DNA of 7,814 nt from Acidobacteriota bacterium (lineage in GTDB: Bacteria; Acidobacteriota; Terriglobia; Bryobacterales; Bryobacteraceae): NCBI GenBank assembly GCA_947505565.1, contig CANNLB010000086.1, positions 1-7,814 of the forward strand, in the 5' to 3' direction. Of this stretch, positions 6,793-7,814 are shown piece by piece. The translations under genes and the position numbers were made by a program. A model generated the notes under the pieces. That model was not told the origin of the DNA, did no database searches, and saw nothing but the letters and a program-made list of their open reading frames with translations. Each line of letters opens with the position of its first letter. Within the stretch, counting starts at the first letter, position 1.

Positions 6793-7814
6793 TTACTCCT
6801 TCGTGATGGTTTCGTCGAGGTTGAGCAGGACTCGGGCGATAGTGGTCCAAGCTGCCGCGGTGGCGGGCGAGACGCCGGTGGGCGGGTCGCCGCCGAGGAG
6901 TTCTTTCGCGTTGAGCTTGCCGTCGGCGAAGCGGCGGGTCTGTTTTTCGAGCATGGCGAGGAGAACTGTTCTCTCTTCGGCCATGGGGCGCCGCGAGGCG
7001 ACGCGGCGGAAGGCGAACTCGATACGGTCGGTGTCAGATTTGCCCCCTTCGCGGATGGTCTTCAGGGCGAAGGCCCGGGCGGCTTCCAGGAACATCGGTT
7101 CGTTCAGGGCGGTGAGCGCTTGGAGCGGGGTGTTCGAACGGGAGCGGCGGACGCAGGCGACGTCGCCATTGGGGGCGTCGAAATTGGACAGCATCGGGTA
7201 CGGCACCGAGCGGTAGCGGTGAGTATAGACAGCGCGGCGGTAGCGTTCGTCGCTTTTCTCTTCGTTCCAGATCTTCGGGCCGTAGGAGTTGGGCGGCAGG
7301 AAGAGGAACTCGGGCGCGGCGGGGTAGACGGCGGGGCCGCCCATCTTCGTGTTCAGCAGGCCGGAGACGGCCAGGGTGATGTCGCGGACGATTTCGCCTT
7401 CGACGCGGAAGCGGGGGCCACGGCCGAGCCAGCGGTTGAACTGGTCCTTCGAGAGCGACTCAGGGGTGGCCTTCGAACTCTGCTGGTAGGTCTCGCTTGT
7501 GACGATGAGCCGATGGAGCTTCTTCATGCTCCAGCCGGACTCCATGAACTCGACGGCGAGGAGGTCGAGCAGTTCGGCGTTAGATGGCGTATCGCTTTGC
7601 TTGCCGAGGTCTTCGGGCGTAGTGACGAGGCCTTGGCCAAAGTAGCTTTGCCAGACGCGGTTGACGAAAGCTCGGGCGGTGGTCGGGGCTTGGCGATCGA
7701 CCATCCATTTGGCGAAGGAGAGGCGGCTGCCATCGGCGTCGGCGGGCAGTGCGTTCAGGAAGGCGGGGACGCCGGGTTGGACGGTTCTACCGGGCTTGAG
7801 GAAGTCGCCGCGGA
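6793..7814 (-). CDS. DUF1553 (PSD1-type) protein, C-terminal part; start beyond window
   Basis: The last 339 residues of a larger protein entering at the right edge; the frame is open from 7812 with no start needed inside. Blocks in visible numbering: RGDFLKPG (1-8), PGVPAFLNALP (13-23), ARAFVNRVWQSYFGQGLVTT (46-65), GWSMKKLHRLIVTSETYQQS (93-112), FRVEGEIVRD (135-144), RYRRAVYTHRYRSVPYPML (190-208), and SRSNTPLQALTALNEPMF (224-241). These are the conserved blocks of DUF1553. Such proteins usually carry an N-terminal signal, often a cytochrome-c-like domain, and DUF1549; all of that would lie outside this window. The partner gene for DUF1501 follows 5 bp downstream, the standard arrangement in Planctomycetes and Solibacter-type Acidobacteriota. 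No activity is proven; roles in polysaccharide or sulfated-compound use have been proposed from context. The first visible ATG (7704) is internal, since homology continues upstream of it. Confidence 0.95.
   Translation of the reverse strand, partial: RGDFLKPGRTVQPGVPAFLNALPADADGSRLSFAKWMVDRQAPTTARAFVNRVWQSYFGQGLVTTPEDLGKQSDTPSNAELLDLLAVEFMESGWSMKKLHRLIVTSETYQQSSKATPESLSKDQFNRWLGRGPRFRVEGEIVRDITLAVSGLLNTKMGGPAVYPAAPEFLFLPPNSYGPKIWNEEKSDERYRRAVYTHRYRSVPYPMLSNFDAPNGDVACVRRSRSNTPLQALTALNEPMFLEAARAFALKTIREGGKSDTDRIEFAFRRVASRRPMAEERTVLLAMLEKQTRRFADGKLNAKELLGGDPPTGVSPATAAAWTTIARVLLNLDETITKE
6796..6801 (-). promoter_or_regulatory. Ribosome binding site of the DUF1501 gene, inside the end of the DUF1553 gene
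   Basis: AAGGAG lies 8 nt before ATG 6787 and is made of the last two sense codons (Lys-Glu) of the upstream gene, directly before its TAA. Ribosomes finishing DUF1553 stop on top of this site, so translation of the two genes is probably coupled. It is the strongest Shine-Dalgarno in the window and decides the DUF1501 start. Confidence 0.8.

Noticed and set aside
6788..6850. Upstream ATG at 6850 as an alternative start of DUF1501
   Set aside because: It would add 21 residues unlike a signal peptide, overlap the DUF1553 gene and ignore the strong AAGGAG placed for the ATG at 6787.

Overview
The window is GC-rich, gene-dense DNA with almost no intergenic space. The gene content fits a soil-type Acidobacteriota, most likely a Solibacter/Bryobacter-like lineage: a Hanks-type kinase with a polytopic membrane C-terminus, a secreted PPC-domain protease, and a DUF1553/DUF1501 pair. 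Planctomycetes and Verrucomicrobia also carry many DUF1553/DUF1501 pairs, so the placement is an inference from gene content, not from a phylogenetic marker.

Layout, left to right. (1) Bases 1-2295, minus strand: the N-terminal 765 residues of a secreted trypsin-fold protease of the lysyl-endopeptidase type, followed by tandem PPC domains. The frame stays open through base 1, so the C-terminus is outside the window. (2) Bases 2324-4885, minus strand: an 853-residue membrane Ser/Thr protein kinase. It lies 28 bp upstream of the protease gene, so the two look like one kinase-protease operon transcribed leftwards. (3) Bases 4906-5432, plus strand: a broken gene related to ImmA/IrrE-like putative metallopeptidases. 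It is divergent from the kinase, with only 20 bp between the start codons. One in-frame stop and two single-base frameshifts interrupt it, yet a recognisable C-terminus can be followed through all three frames. (4) Bases 5429-6787, minus strand: a Tat-type secreted DUF1501 protein of the sulfatase/alkaline-phosphatase fold. (5) Bases 6793-7814, minus strand: the C-terminal part of a DUF1553 (PSD1-type) protein that enters from the right edge. Genes 5 and 4 form a translationally coupled pair.

Functional reading. The kinase-protease operon pairs an envelope-spanning sensor kinase with an exported protease. The DUF1553-DUF1501 pair is a widespread exported module of unproven function. I see no RNA gene, insertion sequence, CRISPR array or integrase. 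I do not find a clear, new multi-gene system. The points most worth checking are the decayed ImmA-like gene and its odd position over the kinase promoter, the kinase-protease pairing, and the predicted maturation site of the protease.
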